From CAIWHR01 sp963726775 (GTDB lineage: Bacteria > Pseudomonadota > Gammaproteobacteria > Burkholderiales > Casimicrobiaceae), in assembly GCA_963726775.1 (NCBI GenBank), contig CAVSDL010000008.1, positions 124,001 through 188,000 on the forward strand: a stretch of DNA of 64,000 nt. The letters run 5' to 3'. This document shows positions 62,257 through 64,000 of the stretch, piece after piece. Every line of letters begins with the position of its first letter. Within the stretch, counting starts at the first letter, position 1. The notes beneath the pieces were generated by a model, which did no database searches, was not told where the DNA came from, and worked only from the letters and a program-made list of their open reading frames with translations. The translations under genes and the position numbers were made by a program.

Positions 62257-62580
62257 GTGACCATCACTTTGACCGAAACCGCGGCGAAGCACGTCGCCAG
62301 CCATTTGCGCCGGCGCGGCAAGGGCGTCGGCCTGCGCCTGGGCGTGCGGACGTCCGGCTGCTCGGGGCTCGCATACAAGCTCGAGTACGCCGACGAAGTG
62401 CGTCCCGAGGACCTCTCCTTCCAGAGCCACGGCGTGACGGTGATCGTCGATCCGAAGAGCCTCCCCTACCTCGATGGGATGGAGCTCGATTTCGCGCGCG
62501 AAGGGCTGAACGAAGGGTTCAAGTTCAACAATCCGAACGTGAAGGATGCGTGCGGATGCGGAGAAAGCTTCAACGTCTAG
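62257..62580 (+). CDS. iscA: A-type Fe-S carrier IscA
   Basis: 107 residues from GTG 62257, which gives the normal N-terminus TITLTETAAKHV; GTG 62248 is possible. Conserved cysteines in RTSGCSGLAYKLEY and the C-terminal CGCGESF. Delivers Fe-S clusters to targets. 25 bases after iscU. Confidence 0.9.
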   Translation: MTITLTETAAKHVASHLRRRGKGVGLRLGVRTSGCSGLAYKLEYADEVRPEDLSFQSHGVTVIVDPKSLPYLDGMELDFAREGLNEGFKFNNPNVKDACGCGESFNV

Positions 62581-62734
62581 GAGCCTGTCGGACCTGCCAT
62601 CGGATATCCGACCGCCTCCTCGTTTCGCCCTGACGTTCCTGTTCTCTCCGGCCGCGATGCGCCCGCGCGGAACCCGCCTGCCCCATAGCCCATCATCATC
62701 AGCACCCTCTCCGGCGAGAAGAGAGGGAACGGAA

Positions 62735-63265
62735 ATGATCGATTTTTCCCGCAACCACTTCGAATTGTTCGGCCTGCCGGCGTGTTTCCGCTTCGACCGG
62801 GCCACGCTCGACCGTGCCTACCACGAGCTGCAGAACAACGTGCACCCGGATCGTTACGCCGGGGCGAACGAGACCGAGCAGCGGCTCGCGTTGCAGTCTT
62901 CCGCGCGTGTCAACGAGGCGTACCGCGCGCTGAAAGACCCCGTGGAGCGGGCGCAATACCTGCTGTCGCTGAACGGCGTCGAGGCGTTCGCCGAGAACGA
63001 CACGGCACTGCCGGTCGAGTTTCTGGAGCACCAGCTCGAGCGCCGCGAAGCCGCGGAGAACGCACTCGCGGCGCGCGACACGCCTGGGTTGGCGGCGCTG
63101 CTGGCCGGCGTCGGCGCCGAAGCCGCCGTGCTGGAGCAGCGCCTGTCCGTGATGCTGGACACGGAGCGCGCCTGGGACGCGGCGCGCATGCGCGTCCGTG
63201 AATTCAGATTCCTGGCCAAGCTCGCCGCCGACATCGAAGCCATGCAGGCCGAATTGGACGGTTGA
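62735..63265 (+). CDS. hscB: co-chaperone HscB
   Basis: 176 residues, ATG 62735 with GAGAGGGAA upstream. J-domain with HPD in NNVHPDRYAG (about residue 32) and a C-terminal three-helix domain that binds IscU. The 154 bases between iscA and hscB contain no gene that I recognise. Confidence 0.92.
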   Translation: MIDFSRNHFELFGLPACFRFDRATLDRAYHELQNNVHPDRYAGANETEQRLALQSSARVNEAYRALKDPVERAQYLLSLNGVEAFAENDTALPVEFLEHQLERREAAENALAARDTPGLAALLAGVGAEAAVLEQRLSVMLDTERAWDAARMRVREFRFLAKLAADIEAMQAELDG

Positions 63266-64000
63266 TGGCCCTGCTGCAGATCTCCGAACCCGACGCTGCG
63301 GCGACACCGCGCGAGCACCGCCTCGCCGTCGGCATCGACCTCGGCACGACGAACTCGCTGGTGGCCACGGTGCGCAATGGCATTCCGGTTGTTCTGCCGG
63401 ACCAGAGCGGGCACCCGCTGCTGCCGTCGATCGTCCGCTACGTCGACGGCCGGGTCGAGGTCGGCCACGAAGCACAAGCGATGCAGGCGCGCGATCCGCA
63501 GAACACCATAGTCTCGGTGAAGCGGCTGATGGGGCGCGGCCTCGACGACCTCACCGACGCGCGGCGCTTCCCGTATCGCTTCGTCGACGAGCCGGGAATG
63601 GTCAGGCTCGCGACGCGCGCGGGCGTGAAGAGTCCGGTCGAGGTGTCGGCCGAGATTCTGCGCGCACTGCGCACCCGTGCCGAGAAGAGCCTCGACGGCA
63701 CGTTGACGGGGGCAGTGGTCACCGTCCCCGCGTATTTCGACGACGCGCAGCGGCAGGCGACGAAGGATGCGGCGAAACTTGCCGGTCTCGACGTGCTGCG
63801 CCTGCTGAACGAGCCGACCGCCGCGGCGATTGCCTACGGTCTCGACAATGCCGCTCAGGGCACCTACGCGATATACGATCTGGGCGGAGGCACGTTCGAC
63901 ATCTCGATTCTGCGCCTGTCGAAGGGCGTTTTCGAAGTCCTCGCGACCCATGGCGATTCGGCGCTTGGCGGCGACGATTTCGACCATCGCGTCCACTGCT
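63265..64000 (+). CDS. hscA: Fe-S chaperone HscA, N-terminal part (cut by window edge)
   Basis: ATG 63265 shares one base with the hscB stop. The visible 245 residues are the start of an Hsp70 ATPase domain: AVGIDLGTTNSLVATV, VVTVPAYFDDAQRQATKDAA, LNEPTAAAIAYGLD and YDLGGGTFDISIL. It works with HscB on IscU. The frame is open to the right edge. Confidence 0.93.
   Translation, partial: MALLQISEPDAAATPREHRLAVGIDLGTTNSLVATVRNGIPVVLPDQSGHPLLPSIVRYVDGRVEVGHEAQAMQARDPQNTIVSVKRLMGRGLDDLTDARRFPYRFVDEPGMVRLATRAGVKSPVEVSAEILRALRTRAEKSLDGTLTGAVVTVPAYFDDAQRQATKDAAKLAGLDVLRLLNEPTAAAIAYGLDNAAQGTYAIYDLGGGTFDISILRLSKGVFEVLATHGDSALGGDDFDHRVHC

Overview
The window is GC-rich, tightly packed proteobacterial DNA with no rRNA, tRNA, CRISPR array or insertion sequence that I can see. 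The right end carries suhB / trmJ (divergent) / cysE / iscR-iscS-iscU-iscA-hscB-hscA. This order, with a GbdR-like regulator, a SoxBDAG sarcosine oxidase and small dRS3-like repeats, points to a betaproteobacterium (Burkholderiales or a relative). That assignment is inference from gene order; no marker gene was compared.

Region 1 (1-12.3 kb, + strand) looks like an extracytoplasmic electron-transfer locus. It holds the end of a multihaem cytochrome, a lipoprotein with two GlcG/HbpS-type domains, an SH3-plus-beta-barrel outer-membrane protein, a ten-haem cytochrome fused to an LVIVD-repeat propeller, a five-haem cytochrome c554-like protein, and a cytoplasmic fusion of a pyridine-nucleotide-type FAD reductase, two cyclic-nucleotide-binding domains and four Fe-S cysteine clusters. 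A malic enzyme (maeB) follows, with a one-base frameshift.

Region 2 (14.7-16.2 kb) is a small accessory patch. It has an SRPBCC protein, an attC-like recombination site, an HNH nuclease translationally coupled to a truncated ribbon-helix-helix protein, and a 24-residue stump of a BrnT toxin beside a perfect palindrome.

Region 3 (16.2-51.5 kb) is a large island for methylated amines and phosphonate. It contains two FAD/GcvT demethylating dehydrogenases, a Rieske oxygenase of the GbcA type, choline dehydrogenase, betaine aldehyde dehydrogenase, a GbdR-like regulator and sarcosine oxidase soxBDAG. Beside this oxidative route lies a full corrinoid methyl-transfer set: a non-pyrrolysine MttB homologue, a corrinoid protein, a methyl-THF methyltransferase, a RACo-type activator, and a MetV/MetF pair that could oxidise methyl-THF. 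Two small genes of unknown function (a DUF1638 protein and a so-called virulence factor protein) sit inside that operon. A 2-aminoethylphosphonate-type ABC transporter and phosphonoacetaldehyde hydrolase (phnX, frameshifted) are also present, but the transaminase phnW is not.

Region 4 (51.7-64 kb) is mostly housekeeping: an AI-2E transporter, an S8 protease, suhB, trmJ, an SDR dehydrogenase, a DUF3667 protein, cysE and the isc operon. The isc operon has a recognisable IscR operator in its promoter and runs off the right edge inside hscA.

The main biological idea is that two routes for removing N-methyl groups sit side by side: an O2- or flavin-dependent one, and a corrinoid/THF-dependent one of a kind best known from anaerobes. 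Both would feed C1 units to tetrahydrofolate. Substrates are inferred from gene families and neighbours only.
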